A DNA stretch of 64,000 nt from assembly GCA_001603145.1 (NCBI GenBank), contig LVBI01000027.1, forward strand, positions 1-64,000. Reading direction: 5' to 3'. Below, piece after piece: positions 51,600-60,020 of the stretch. Below the pieces are notes generated by a model, which saw only the letters and a program-made list of their open reading frames with translations, did no database searches and was not told where the DNA came from. This DNA is from Spirochaetales bacterium Spiro_07. Its GTDB lineage: Bacteria; Spirochaetota; Spirochaetia; Treponematales; Treponemataceae. The translations under genes were made by a program, and so were the position numbers. Position 1 is the first letter of the stretch; every line of letters starts with the position of its first letter.

Positions 51600-53297
51600 T
51601 TAATCTTGAAGAGCTTCGTAGCCTTCTTCGCCGGTACGAACCTTAACAACGTTCTGCACATCGTATACGAAAATCTTGCCGTCGCCGATGTTGCCGGTGT
51701 AAAGCACTTCTTTGGCAGCCGTAATCACAAGATCAACAGGCACTTCGCTTACAACAATATCTACCTTGATTTTCGGCAGAAGCTTTATGTCCATTTCGAC
51801 ACCGCGGTATTTCTGAGTGTAGCCGTGCTGAACGCCGCAGCCGAGCACCTTCGTAAGAGTCATGCCGGTAACGCCGATGTCATTCATTGCGCGCTTAAGC
51901 TCGTCGAACTTGCCAACTCTTGTCACAATCGTAACCATGTGGAACTTAGCGTCAGGGCGGCTTGTTGCTTTAGCGACAGGAACAGCCTTTTCAACAGGAA
52001 CTTGACCTTCACCCAAATCTGCTGCGGCATAACCACCAAGCCCTGCCTCGCCGTCAGTCATAACCTGCGGCGCCATGATGAAACCGCCGTAAGCTGAATC
52101 GATGCCGTGCTCAAGCTTATCAAGACCAATCATCTCTTCTTCGCGGCTTGCGCGCAAACCGTGCAGCTTCTTAATCAGGCTGAAAGTGATAAGCATACAA
52201 ACCGTTGTCCAAGCAACAATCGTGAATTCGCCGAGAGCCTGAATGCCCAAGTGGTGGAAGCCGCCGCCATAGAATACACCGCTTTCAACGTTGAAAAGAC
52301 CGTCGCTCAATGTACCCCAGATGCCGTTTGCAAGATGAACTGCTACCGCACCGACCGGGTCGTCGATGTGAAGCTTCATATCAAGCCCTTCAACAACAAG
52401 CACTACGATGATACCGGCAACAATGCCGATAACTGTCGCGCCGAGCGCATCAACTGTGGCACAAGTCGGTGTAATCGCAACAAGACCAGCCAATGAAGCG
52501 TTGAGCGTCATTGAAACATCAGGCTTGCCGTTCTTAATCCATGTGAAAATCATTGTTGTACAAGCCGCAATTGCCGGAGCAATTGTAGTCGTTGTGAATA
52601 CAGCAGCCAAACCACCCACACCCAAAAGCTGTGTACAGGCTGCACCGTTGAAGCCGTACCAGCCGAACCACAAAATGAATGTACCGAGCGCACCCAATGT
52701 CAAAGAGTGACCTGGAATAGCATGAACCTTTGTTACCTTTCCGTCTTTATCGTAGTCGTACTTGCCGATGCGCGGGCCAAGAAAGATTGCGCCAATCAAA
52801 GCAGCCGTTCCGCCGACAGAGTGAATCGCAGCACCACCGGCGAAGTCTACAAAGCCGAGATTTACAAGCCAGCCCTGGCTGTTCCAAACCCAGCCCGCCT
52901 CAATCGGGTAAACAACAGCTGAAATTACAGCTGAATAAATGCAGTATGCGCTGAACTTTGTGCGTTCCGCCATAGAACCAGAAACGATTGTGGCGGCAGT
53001 TGCGCAGAACACAAGGTTGAACACAAAGCTTGACCAGTCAAGGTCTGCAAAGTTTGTGAACAGCTGCATATCAGGCTTTCCGATAAAGCCGAAAAGATAA
53101 TTCTCGCTCATCATAAGGCCAAAACCAAGAAGCATGAACATCGGAGTACCAATACAGAAATCCATCAGGTTTTTCATAATGATGTTTCCCGCGTTCTTTG
53201 CCCTTGTAAAACCTGTTTCAACCATCGCAAAGCCGCACTGCATAAAGAACACAAGTGCCGCACCAATCAGGAACCATACGCTCCAAACTTCACTCAT
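51600..53297 (-). CDS. amt: Ammonium transporter fused to a C-terminal PII domain
   Basis: A 565-residue fusion. Residues 1 to about 410 are an Amt channel with eleven membrane segments and the DFAGGAAIHSVGGTAALIGAI signature. After a linker, residues about 455-565 form a complete GlnB/GlnK-like PII domain (FHMVTIVTRVGKFDELKRAM, GCGVQHGYTQKYRGVEMD, GDGKIFVYDV). In the T-loop the usual uridylylation site Tyr51 is Met (RGVEMD), so control by GlnD is not expected. PII normally blocks the channel when nitrogen is ample; here it is tethered. GGAGG precedes the ATG. Three hexaloop/terminator units lie in its leader. Confidence 0.94.
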   Translation of the reverse strand: MSEVWSVWFLIGAALVFFMQCGFAMVETGFTRAKNAGNIIMKNLMDFCIGTPMFMLLGFGLMMSENYLFGFIGKPDMQLFTNFADLDWSSFVFNLVFCATAATIVSGSMAERTKFSAYCIYSAVISAVVYPIEAGWVWNSQGWLVNLGFVDFAGGAAIHSVGGTAALIGAIFLGPRIGKYDYDKDGKVTKVHAIPGHSLTLGALGTFILWFGWYGFNGAACTQLLGVGGLAAVFTTTTIAPAIAACTTMIFTWIKNGKPDVSMTLNASLAGLVAITPTCATVDALGATVIGIVAGIIVVLVVEGLDMKLHIDDPVGAVAVHLANGIWGTLSDGLFNVESGVFYGGGFHHLGIQALGEFTIVAWTTVCMLITFSLIKKLHGLRASREEEMIGLDKLEHGIDSAYGGFIMAPQVMTDGEAGLGGYAAADLGEGQVPVEKAVPVAKATSRPDAKFHMVTIVTRVGKFDELKRAMNDIGVTGMTLTKVLGCGVQHGYTQKYRGVEMDIKLLPKIKVDIVVSEVPVDLVITAAKEVLYTGNIGDGKIFVYDVQNVVKVRTGEEGYEALQD

Positions 53298-53343
53298 ATA
53301 AAACCTCCAGTTATGCCATGCAGACTTGCTTCATCTATTTTCA

Positions 53344-53374
53344 TAGATTCTGAAACAAGTTCAGAATGACATAA
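53344..53374. repeat. GTCAT-type palindromic repeat in the amt leader
   Basis: ATTCTGAAACAAGTTCAGAAT followed by GACATAA, abutting the last T run of the triple terminator array. Confidence 0.65.
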
Positions 53375-53543
53375 AAAAACGGCGACAACATCAGACTTAA
53401 TGCATTGTGCACATATGCAATAAACCCGACATCATCGCCGCATCAAAAAAATAGCCGTGTCATCTTTTCAGAAAACACGGCGCCTTTGCCAAAACAAAAA
53501 AAGGTCGCAAAGTTGTTTCTTTGCGACCTCATTGTCTAACTGT
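53373..53543 (-). promoter_or_regulatory. amt leader: three hexaloop/terminator units in series (ANTAR-type)
   Basis: Unit 1: GAC (53534-53536), loop AATGAG (53528-53533), GTC (53525-53527); terminator GGTCGCAAAG/CTTTGCGACC at 53503-53528. Unit 2: GGC (53488-53490), loop AAAGGC (53482-53487), GCC (53479-53481); terminator GCCGTGT/ACACGGC at 53454-53481. Unit 3: CGGC (53437-53440), loop GATGAT (53431-53436), GTCG (53427-53430); terminator 53381-53439 of mostly G-C and G-U pairs. T runs follow each (about 53494-53502, 53445-53451, 53373-53379). Unit 3 has G in place of A at loop position 1. Confidence 0.87.
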
Positions 53544-53548
53544 CTAGC

Positions 53549-53577
53549 TTTATATCGGATTCAAAAAAAATAGTCAA
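53549..53577 (-). promoter_or_regulatory. amt promoter
   Basis: Minus-strand TTGACT (53572-53577), 17-bp spacer, TATAAA (53549-53554). Confidence 0.75.
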
Positions 53578-53621
53578 TACAGTTTTGCAAAAATTTTATG
53601 CAAATTTTCAGAAAAGAATCA

Positions 53622-54518
53622 TCATTCAAAATAATCACTGTCAATTCTTTTAATCTCAAAAGTCCGTACAGTGCTGATACCCACATTATGCTCAATCATA
53701 AGAGCTGCCAATTTTGTTCCATCAATCAGAACAACTTTACGATCTACACTTGAAGCGTATTCTTCAGCCTCTCTTGTGAAAGTACTCGTAGTGATGAAAA
53801 CACCTTTTGATGCCTTTTGACCAAGCAAAGCACCTGCAAATTTTTGGATTTCTGGACGACCGACAATACCTTTCCAACGTTTTGCTTGAACATAGATTGT
53901 ATCTAATCCTAGCTTATCTTCTTTGATTATTCCGTCGATTCCTTCATCTCCGCTTTTGCCAACAACCTGTGCAGCTTCAGAAAAAGAACCACCATATCCC
54001 ATATGTACAAGCAAATCAATTACAAGATGCTCAAAAAATGATGGCGAACATTCACCAATTTTCGAAAGCAAATCATCAACAAGATTATCAGACAGTTTTG
54101 TATAACCAGCTTCAAGCATTTCTTCAGGAGTTGCTTCTGTTACAATTTCCATTTCTGAAACAGATCCCTTTTCGTTGTGTTTTTCTCGAAATGCTTTGAA
54201 CTCATCATACTTCGTCAAATACTTTGTAGAAAGTTTTTCAAGATTTTCAGAAATTACAGATTGTCCTCTGTCAGTAATTTTAAAATAACCGCGACGGGTA
54301 TCTTCCAAAAGCCCTGCTTTTTTCATATAAGTTCGAGCCCAACCTATCCTATTTGAAATTACATCTTGAGTTTTTGACGGAAGCAATTCTTCACGTTCTT
54401 CTTTGGTCAGATTGAATAAATCCGAAAGATATGACACTGCATCAGAAAATTTATGCTCTGCATTGTCAGCTGCAAATTTCAACAACGGAAGCATACATGT
54501 TTGATAATCTGGAATCAT
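53622..54518 (-). CDS. Mrr-like type IV restriction endonuclease
   Basis: A 298-residue protein with an Mrr N-terminal winged-helix segment (about 1-95, GYFKITDRGQSVI) and a C-terminal Mrr catalytic domain (about 160-285). The nuclease core is visible as GDEGIDGII (catalytic Asp) and DTIYVQAKRWK (Q-x-K variant of the PD-(D/E)XK motif). Mrr enzymes cut modified foreign DNA. It is AT-richer than its neighbours and stands alone between amt and the carboxyltransferase, suggesting transfer. No methyltransferase gene is adjacent, in keeping with type IV action. Confidence 0.88.
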   Translation of the reverse strand: MIPDYQTCMLPLLKFAADNAEHKFSDAVSYLSDLFNLTKEEREELLPSKTQDVISNRIGWARTYMKKAGLLEDTRRGYFKITDRGQSVISENLEKLSTKYLTKYDEFKAFREKHNEKGSVSEMEIVTEATPEEMLEAGYTKLSDNLVDDLLSKIGECSPSFFEHLVIDLLVHMGYGGSFSEAAQVVGKSGDEGIDGIIKEDKLGLDTIYVQAKRWKGIVGRPEIQKFAGALLGQKASKGVFITTSTFTREAEEYASSVDRKVVLIDGTKLAALMIEHNVGISTVRTFEIKRIDSDYFE

Positions 54519-54620
54519 TTTTTCAATCTCCTTATTTTTTATCAGTTCAAATCATGAAAAACTTATATCAGTATTATAACTCAGATTTAGATTTTTCGCA
54601 TTAATGGTAAATCTTAGAGA

Positions 54621-54684
54621 TAATCAAGAAATATTATAATATTTTTCGATTATATTCGGAAATTATTATAATATTTTTCGATTA
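54621..54684. promoter_or_regulatory. Tandem AT-rich palindromes upstream of the mrr-like gene
   Basis: The 20-mer ATTATAATATTTTTCGATTA occurs at 54633-54652 and again at 54665-54684, exactly 32 bp apart (three helical turns). The first copy is part of a longer inverted repeat with a perfect 16-bp core AAATATTATAATATTT flanked by TAATC and GATTA. This looks like a double operator. The rest of the 316-bp gap (54519-54834) has TTGACA-like boxes near 54722 and 54749 but nothing else identified. Confidence 0.5.
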
Positions 54685-54834
54685 GGCGTTAAAAAGCAAC
54701 AACCCGTGCTTTTTTATCAGCTTGACAATAAATTATTTTTTGTCATATTGACACTAGTTCAGTCTTTAGTTATTATTGACACAACAGAATAATTTGTCAT
54801 TCCGGAACAGCCGGAATTCAAACATGGGGTATTT

Positions 54835-56325
54835 ATGGAATACAATGTTGAGAAACAGCACGCAAAGGGAAAGCTTCACGCAATTGAGCGCATCAATGCA
54901 CTTTGCGACAAAGATTCTTTCGTAGAAACTTATCAGGGCGTAAAGCACAACTGCACAAGCTTCGGAATGGATAAAAAAGATATTCCTTATGACGGCGTAA
55001 TCACAGGATTCGGAAAAATAAACGGACGCAAGGTTGCAGTCTACGCACAAGACTTTACGATTCAGGGCGGTTCGCTCGGCCACATGCACGGCCGCAAAAT
55101 TGCAGATCTTACAAAAATGGCGATTGACGCACGCTGCCCTGTAATCGGCATCAACGATTCGGGCGGAGCGCGCATTCAAGAAGGTGTTGAAGCGCTCGGC
55201 GGTTACGGCAACGTCTTCAACCAGAATGTTCGCGCTTCTGGCGCAATCCCGCAGATTTCGATTATCGCAGGCCCTTGCGCAGGCGGTGCAGTTTATTCAC
55301 CTGGAATTACGGACTTCATCTTTACAGTTGATAAAGTAACCCAGATGTTCATCACTGGCCCGAAAGTCGTAAAGTCTGTAATGTTCATGGATATTTCCGC
55401 TGAAGATTTGGGCGGCGCAAATATTCACGCGCAAAAATCGGGTGTTTCGCACTTCCGCTGTGAAACAGAAAACGAATGTTACGAGACAGTCCGCCGTCTG
55501 CTCGACTATATTCCGCACTACTTCGGCGACAAAATCGCACCTGATGAAAAATTCAAGTTCGATGAAAAGAAAGCTGCAAAAAAAATCAAGGAAATTCTGC
55601 CGGAAAACCCGCGCCAGTGCTATGATGTGCGCGAAGTAATCAACTGCGTAATCGACGAAGATTCATTCCTTGAAATTATGAAAGAATTTTCAGTAAACTG
55701 CGTTGTCGGCTTCGGCAAAATCGAAGGACGCACAATCGGCATCATCGCTAACAACCCGGCCGGTTTGGGTGGCGTTCTCGACTGCGACGCTTCTGACAAG
55801 ATTGCGCGCTTTATCCGCTACTGCGACAGCTTCGACATTCCGCTTCTGACTTTCGTAGACGTTCCGGGCTTTATCCCTGGTCCGCAGGAAGAGCAGAAAG
55901 GCATTATCCGCCACGGCGCAAAGGTAATCTACGCATACAGCGAAGCAACCGTGCCGAAGCTCACCGTGATTCTCAGAAAGGCTTACGGTGGTGCTTATAT
56001 TGCGATGTGCTCAAAGCACTTGGGTGCAGACTTTGTTTACGCTTGGCCGCAGGCAGAAATTGCGGTTATGGGCGCAGAAGGCGCAATCGAGATTCTTTTC
56101 GCAAAAGAACTTAAAGACCCTGCAAAAGCACAGGAAGTTGCTGCCGCCACAGAAAAATATAAGAGCGAGATTATGACGCCGAATATTGCGGCAGAACGCG
56201 GCTACATCACTGAAATTATTCAGCCGGAAGACACAAGAAAGCGCATCGTCGCAAGCTTCGACTTCCTTGAAACTAAGATTTTCACGAACAAGCCGCTCAA
56301 AAAGCACGGCAATATTCCGCTGTAA
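54835..56325 (+). CDS. Acyl-CoA carboxylase/decarboxylase carboxyltransferase subunit
   Basis: A 496-residue carboxyltransferase of the PccB/MmdA family with two crotonase-like halves. Motifs include NDSGGARIQEGVEALGGYG, GPCAGGAVYSPG, FVDVPGFIPGPQEEQKGIIRHG and KAYGGAYIAMCSKHLGAD. Such subunits move a carboxyl group between biotin and propionyl- or methylmalonyl-CoA, or serve in sodium-pumping decarboxylases. No biotin carrier or biotin carboxylase gene is adjacent, so partners must lie elsewhere. Its need for a biotinylated partner fits the biotin uptake and ligase genes in the window. Followed by a strong terminator. Confidence 0.88.
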   Translation: MEYNVEKQHAKGKLHAIERINALCDKDSFVETYQGVKHNCTSFGMDKKDIPYDGVITGFGKINGRKVAVYAQDFTIQGGSLGHMHGRKIADLTKMAIDARCPVIGINDSGGARIQEGVEALGGYGNVFNQNVRASGAIPQISIIAGPCAGGAVYSPGITDFIFTVDKVTQMFITGPKVVKSVMFMDISAEDLGGANIHAQKSGVSHFRCETENECYETVRRLLDYIPHYFGDKIAPDEKFKFDEKKAAKKIKEILPENPRQCYDVREVINCVIDEDSFLEIMKEFSVNCVVGFGKIEGRTIGIIANNPAGLGGVLDCDASDKIARFIRYCDSFDIPLLTFVDVPGFIPGPQEEQKGIIRHGAKVIYAYSEATVPKLTVILRKAYGGAYIAMCSKHLGADFVYAWPQAEIAVMGAEGAIEILFAKELKDPAKAQEVAAATEKYKSEIMTPNIAAERGYITEIIQPEDTRKRIVASFDFLETKIFTNKPLKKHGNIPL

Positions 56326-56360
56326 TAGCAGCTACAATTGATGCGCAGGCATCAGCAAAA

Positions 56361-56396
56361 AGCCGCCAAGTCTGAAAACGACAAGGCGGCTTTTTT
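56361..56396 (+). terminator. Terminator of the carboxyltransferase gene
   Basis: AGCCGCC (56361-56367) pairs with GGCGGCT (56385-56391), followed by T 56391-56396. Strong intrinsic terminator with A-run on the other side, so it may work in both directions. Confidence 0.9.
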
Positions 56397-56434
56397 GTAC
56401 TTTTTTGTACACATAAAACAAAAAGGAATTAAAA

Positions 56435-56941
56435 ATGAAAAAAATAGCGATTCTATTATTTGCCAGTTTGCTTTTTGTGTCTTGCGCGACAACAAAGCAT
56501 GTCACAACTGAAAATTCTAAAATATTTAAAGCCTATGATTTACAGGCTGGCAAAATTGAAATCATAGAAAATAAAGAACTTCGAGATTTATTTGATGAGT
56601 TTAATGCATTGTATTTTAACGATGAACTTTGGGTTGATTATATCGGTTTTGTTGACACTTTTCTTCTGCACGGTAAAGGAAAATCATATAATTATGCAGG
56701 TTACAGCTTTTGTGAATTAAGCACCAACGGATACAAGTATGGTATAGTCATGTCAAAGCGAAACGATTTTCAAGGCGAGAATGCCACTACAAATTATTTT
56801 AACGGCGTACTGCTTCACGAAATGACTCATCTATATTTTTATCAAAATGGAATGTTCAACGAAGGCCACGGCGAAAACTTCCGTAAAATGATTGATAATC
56901 TTCATGAAATGAACCCTCAATATGAAAAGGTGTATGACTAA
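56435..56941 (+). CDS. SprT-like zinc-protease lipoprotein
   Basis: A 168-residue lipoprotein: MKKIAILLFASLLFVSC gives a lipobox with Cys17. The mature domain has LFDEFNALYFNDELW, then LLHEMTHLYFYQNG (HExxH zinc site) and, after 8-10 residues, GHGENFRKMI, the third-ligand pattern of SprT/SprT-like zincins. Cytoplasmic SprT-like proteins act on DNA-protein crosslinks; here the lipoprotein signal places the domain outside the cytoplasm, so the target must be an envelope protein. It is AT-rich and monocistronic. Confidence 0.75.
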   Translation: MKKIAILLFASLLFVSCATTKHVTTENSKIFKAYDLQAGKIEIIENKELRDLFDEFNALYFNDELWVDYIGFVDTFLLHGKGKSYNYAGYSFCELSTNGYKYGIVMSKRNDFQGENATTNYFNGVLLHEMTHLYFYQNGMFNEGHGENFRKMIDNLHEMNPQYEKVYD

Positions 56942-56942
56942 A

Positions 56943-56975
56943 AAAGTCCGATGAACATTATCATCGGGCTTTTCT
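56943..56975. terminator. Bidirectional terminator between the SprT-like gene and glnN
   Basis: AGTCCGATGA (56945-56954) pairs with TCATCGGGCT (56961-56970), with a T run on the plus strand and an A run (T on the minus strand) at 56941-56945. It can serve both convergent genes. Confidence 0.85.
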
Positions 56976-57003
56976 GTTTATATGCTTTTCAGCAGATGAA
57001 CTA

Positions 57004-59106
57004 TTATCTTACGCTGTAGAGCAGGTCGCCGTAGCTTGGGAACGGCCACAATTCTTTTGGCGTAATCACTTCAAGCTCGTCGGCGCAAATGCGGAGCTCG
57101 TTCATAGCAGCAAAAACTGTCTTGCAATAGAACATCGCTGTCTTGCCAGAATCTTCGCCAGATGCAAGTTCTTTTGCGTCCATAACGGCTTTTTCAAGCG
57201 CGGCAGTCTTCTTGAAGATGCAAGAAGTGAGCGTAGAGACTTTCTTGAGCATTTCGCTTTCGTAAGTTGCATCGCAATCGCCGCATGCAGCTTTTTTCAA
57301 GTTGATTGTTTCAGCAAGCTTTGCAGCATATTTGCTTGCGCACGGCAGAATGTCTTTCTTGGCCATTTCAAGCATTGTCTCTGCTTCAATGTTGATAATC
57401 TTTGAGTAGTTTTCGTTCTGAATCTCAAAGCGGCTCGTCATTTCAGTTTCGCTGAAAACGCCGAACTTTTTGAAAAGCTTCTTGTTCTTTTCATCGAGGA
57501 AGTGCGTAAGTGCTTCAGGTGTAGTCTTCAAGTTCAAGAGGCCGCGCTTTTCAGCTTCTTTGACCCACGAATCATCGTAGCCGTTGCCGTTAAAGATGAT
57601 GCGCTTGTGTTCTTTGATTGTCTTAAGAATAAGGCTGTGCAAATCAGCGTTAAAGTTCTTGCTCTTTTCAAGCTCGTCTGCAAATTCGCTAAGCTCTTCA
57701 GCAACAATCGTGTTGAGCATGATGTTGGCACATGCAATTGAATCGCTTGAACCGAGCGAGCGGAACTCAAATTTGTTGCCGGTAAACGCAAAAGGCGAAG
57801 TTCTGTTGCGGTCAGTTGTGTCTTTACTGAATTCGGGCAGAACCGTAACGCCAATCTGCATCTTCTCTTTTGCGTGTGTGCCATAAGGTTTGCCCTGCTC
57901 AAGGCAGTCAAGAATCGCGGCAAGCTCATCGCCCAAGAAAATTGAAATAATTGCAGGCGGTGCTTCATTTGCGCCAAGTCTGTGGTCGTTTCCGGCTGTT
58001 CCAACTGAAATGCGGAGCAAATCCTGGTATTCGTCAACAGCCTTTATTACGGCACACAAGAACAAGAGGAACTGCGCGTTGCTTTCAGGTGTTGCGCCTG
58101 GGTCGAGCAAGTTCTTTCCTGTGTTTGTTGAAATCGACCAGTTGTTGTGCTTGCCGCTTCCGTTTACGCCGGCGAAAGGCTTTTCGTGCAAAAGGCAGAC
58201 CATGCCGTGCTTTGAAGCAGTCTTTCTCATAAGCTCCATCGTAAGCTGGTTATGGTCACAGGCAATGTTCGTTGTATTGAAAATCGGTGCAAGCTCGTGC
58301 TGTGCCGGCGCAACTTCGTTGTGTTCTGTCTTAGCAAGAATGCCGAGTTTCCACAATTCCTTGTTCAAGTCTTTCATGAATTCTTGAACGCGCGGCTTAA
58401 TCATGCCGAAATAGTGGTCTTCAAGCTCCTGTCCTTTCGGTGATTTTGCACCAAAAAGCGTGCGGCCTGTAAAAATCAAGTCTTCGCGCTTGTCATAAAG
58501 CTTTTTATCAACAAGAAAATATTCCTGTTCTGGGCCGACTGTCGTCTTAACAGAAGTTACTTCTTTGTTGCCGAAAAGCCGAAGCACGCGCACGGCTTCT
58601 TTGCTGATTGCTTCCATTGAGCGCAGAAGCGGTGTCTTTTTGTCGAGCGCTTCGCCTGTGTAAGAGCAGAAGCATGTCGGAATGCAGAGCGTACCGTCTT
58701 TGATAAATGCATAAGATGTCGGGTCCCATGCTGTGTAGCCGCGTGCTTCAAAAGTTGCGCGGAGACCGCCGCTTGGGAAAGACGAAGCATCAGGCTCGCC
58801 CTGCACAAGCTCTTTGCCGCTGAATTCCATGATTATCTTGCCGTCGCTTGACGGCTGAATGAAGCTGTCGTGCTTTTCAGCTGTTACGCCTGTGAGCGGC
58901 TGGAACCAGTGCGTAAAATGCGTTGCGCCCTTCTCCGTAGCCCATTCCTTCATGGCGTTTGCGACAACGTTGGCAACTGCCGGGTTGAGCTTTTCGCCGT
59001 CGTTGATTGTCTTCATCAGCTGCTTGAATGTCTCTTTAGGCAGCCGCGCCTTCATTACAGTTTCATTAAAAACATTTTCGCCAAAAATTGGTGTTACTTC
59101 GTCCAT
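57004..59106 (-). CDS. glnN: Type III glutamine synthetase GlnN
   Basis: A 700-residue GSIII, the large-subunit class found in Bacteroides, cyanobacteria and spirochaetes, which joins ammonia to glutamate using ATP. Landmarks are [16 protein letters not shown] at the N-terminus, [41 protein letters not shown] and [18 protein letters not shown]. The usual length is about 690-730. Start at 59106 after GGAGG; an upstream frame to 59157 enters the leader terminator. Two hexaloop/terminator units precede it. Type III enzymes are not adenylylated, so RNA-level control would be the main switch. Confidence 0.96.
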   Translation of the reverse strand: MDEVTPIFGENVFNETVMKARLPKETFKQLMKTINDGEKLNPAVANVVANAMKEWATEKGATHFTHWFQPLTGVTAEKHDSFIQPSSDGKIIMEFSGKELVQGEPDASSFPSGGLRATFEARGYTAWDPTSYAFIKDGTLCIPTCFCSYTGEALDKKTPLLRSMEAISKEAVRVLRLFGNKEVTSVKTTVGPEQEYFLVDKKLYDKREDLIFTGRTLFGAKSPKGQELEDHYFGMIKPRVQEFMKDLNKELWKLGILAKTEHNEVAPAQHELAPIFNTTNIACDHNQLTMELMRKTASKHGMVCLLHEKPFAGVNGSGKHNNWSISTNTGKNLLDPGATPESNAQFLLFLCAVIKAVDEYQDLLRISVGTAGNDHRLGANEAPPAIISIFLGDELAAILDCLEQGKPYGTHAKEKMQIGVTVLPEFSKDTTDRNRTSPFAFTGNKFEFRSLGSSDSIACANIMLNTIVAEELSEFADELEKSKNFNADLHSLILKTIKEHKRIIFNGNGYDDSWVKEAEKRGLLNLKTTPEALTHFLDEKNKKLFKKFGVFSETEMTSRFEIQNENYSKIINIEAETMLEMAKKDILPCASKYAAKLAETINLKKAACGDCDATYESEMLKKVSTLTSCIFKKTAALEKAVMDAKELASGEDSGKTAMFYCKTVFAAMNELRICADELEVITPKELWPFPSYGDLLYSVR

Positions 59107-59122
59107 AATTTCCTCCAAAAAC

Positions 59123-59246
59123 AAAAAAAGCGCTGCACTTCTTGAGCCGTTGTACACCGGTTCAAAAAATACAGCGCCTTTGCTGATTGTTTAAAACAAA
59201 AAAGGTCGCAAGAACATCATTCCTGCGACCTCATTGCCGTTTGATA
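59123..59246 (-). promoter_or_regulatory. glnN leader: two hexaloop/terminator units in series (ANTAR-type)
   Basis: Unit 1: CGGC (59236-59239), loop AATGAG (59230-59235), GTCG (59226-59229); terminator 59204-59230 (GGTCGCA/TGCGACC core) with T run 59198-59203. Unit 2: CAGC (59182-59185), loop AAAGGC (59176-59181), GCTG (59172-59175); terminator 59130-59177 (GCGCTG/CAGCGC plus TTGAACCGG/CGGCTCAAG) with T run 59123-59129. The CAGC/GCTG stem against CGGC/GTCG elsewhere shows compensatory base changes. Confidence 0.88.
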
Positions 59247-59251
59247 GTTCG

Positions 59252-59280
59252 GTTATAGCGCAAACAAAAAAACTTGTCAA
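59252..59280 (-). promoter_or_regulatory. glnN promoter
   Basis: Minus-strand TTGACA (59275-59280), 17-bp spacer, TATAAC (59252-59257). Confidence 0.75.
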
Positions 59281-59343
59281 TAAATTTCGTACTAATTTTT
59301 TTAGTTTTGCCTGTAATATAGTTGCCAAAGTTGCGGCATTCGC

Positions 59344-59940
59344 TTATGAGCGTGGCGCGAACAAGTTTTTGCCTTTCTGATAGGCGGTTTCAAGGTTCTT
59401 GTTCCAGTTTTTCTCGCGCAAATCACATGCTTTAGTCATGCCGTCAAAGACGATGAATTCCGCGTCATGCACTTTTTTGAAAAGCCTGTCGCCGAGCATG
59501 ACTTTTTCCATGCTTTCAAGCAGCTTATATTTCTTAAGTTCGCTCTTCGTATGACCGGTTGTGCATAGAACCAAGCCTTTTTGCAAAAGCTTCATCGATT
59601 TTTCGCCATAAGCAAAGCCGTAAGTCCAAACGCGGTCAAACCAGCCTTTAAGTTTTGCCGGAACATCAGTCCAAAACACCGGATAAATGAACACAATCGC
59701 GTCTGACGAGTTTATTTTCCGCTGCTCGGCGAGCACGTCTTCTGCCAAACCAGGCGTAGTCCGGTAGTTCGAATCGCGTAGATATTCCTTTTCAGTCATA
59801 TCTGTCTGAAAATTCATCTTGTACAAGTCAGAAAGCTCATACTCGTTGCCCGAATCGACAACGCCCTTTATGAAAGAATCTCTGACATGGCGCGTAAACG
59901 AATCTTCTGACGGATGACAATAAACGACAAATGCTTTCAT
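59344..59940 (-). CDS. NAD(P)H-dependent quinone/flavin oxidoreductase (flavodoxin-like fold)
   Basis: A 198-residue protein of the Flavodoxin_2 (KefF/MdaB/NQO-like) family. Landmarks are FVVYCHPSEDSFTRHV near the start, DAIVFIYPVFWTDVPAKLKGWFDRVWTYGFAY in the middle and VLCTTGHTKSELKKY. It should bind FMN or FAD and reduce quinones or nitro compounds with NAD(P)H. It is a single gene separated by 80 bp from the DUF2271 gene on the same strand, so it may belong to the TetR-controlled unit upstream. Confidence 0.85.
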   Translation of the reverse strand: MKAFVVYCHPSEDSFTRHVRDSFIKGVVDSGNEYELSDLYKMNFQTDMTEKEYLRDSNYRTTPGLAEDVLAEQRKINSSDAIVFIYPVFWTDVPAKLKGWFDRVWTYGFAYGEKSMKLLQKGLVLCTTGHTKSELKKYKLLESMEKVMLGDRLFKKVHDAEFIVFDGMTKACDLREKNWNKNLETAYQKGKNLFAPRS

Positions 59941-60020
59941 AAGCTGATTTTTCCTTTAGCTTTTGATGATAGCACAACTCATGAAACTGCGCCACCTGTA
60001 CAACCGCCCCCGAAGAGCGA

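Noticed and set aside
53298-53621. CRISPR-like array in the repeated hairpins before amt
   Set aside because: There are only three units, not equal in sequence or spacing, and each is a terminator with a T run.
53373-59246. Glutamine riboswitch (glnA or downstream-peptide type) in the nitrogen leaders
   Set aside because: The conserved purine-rich core of those RNAs is absent; the constant part is only the hexaloop stem and terminator.
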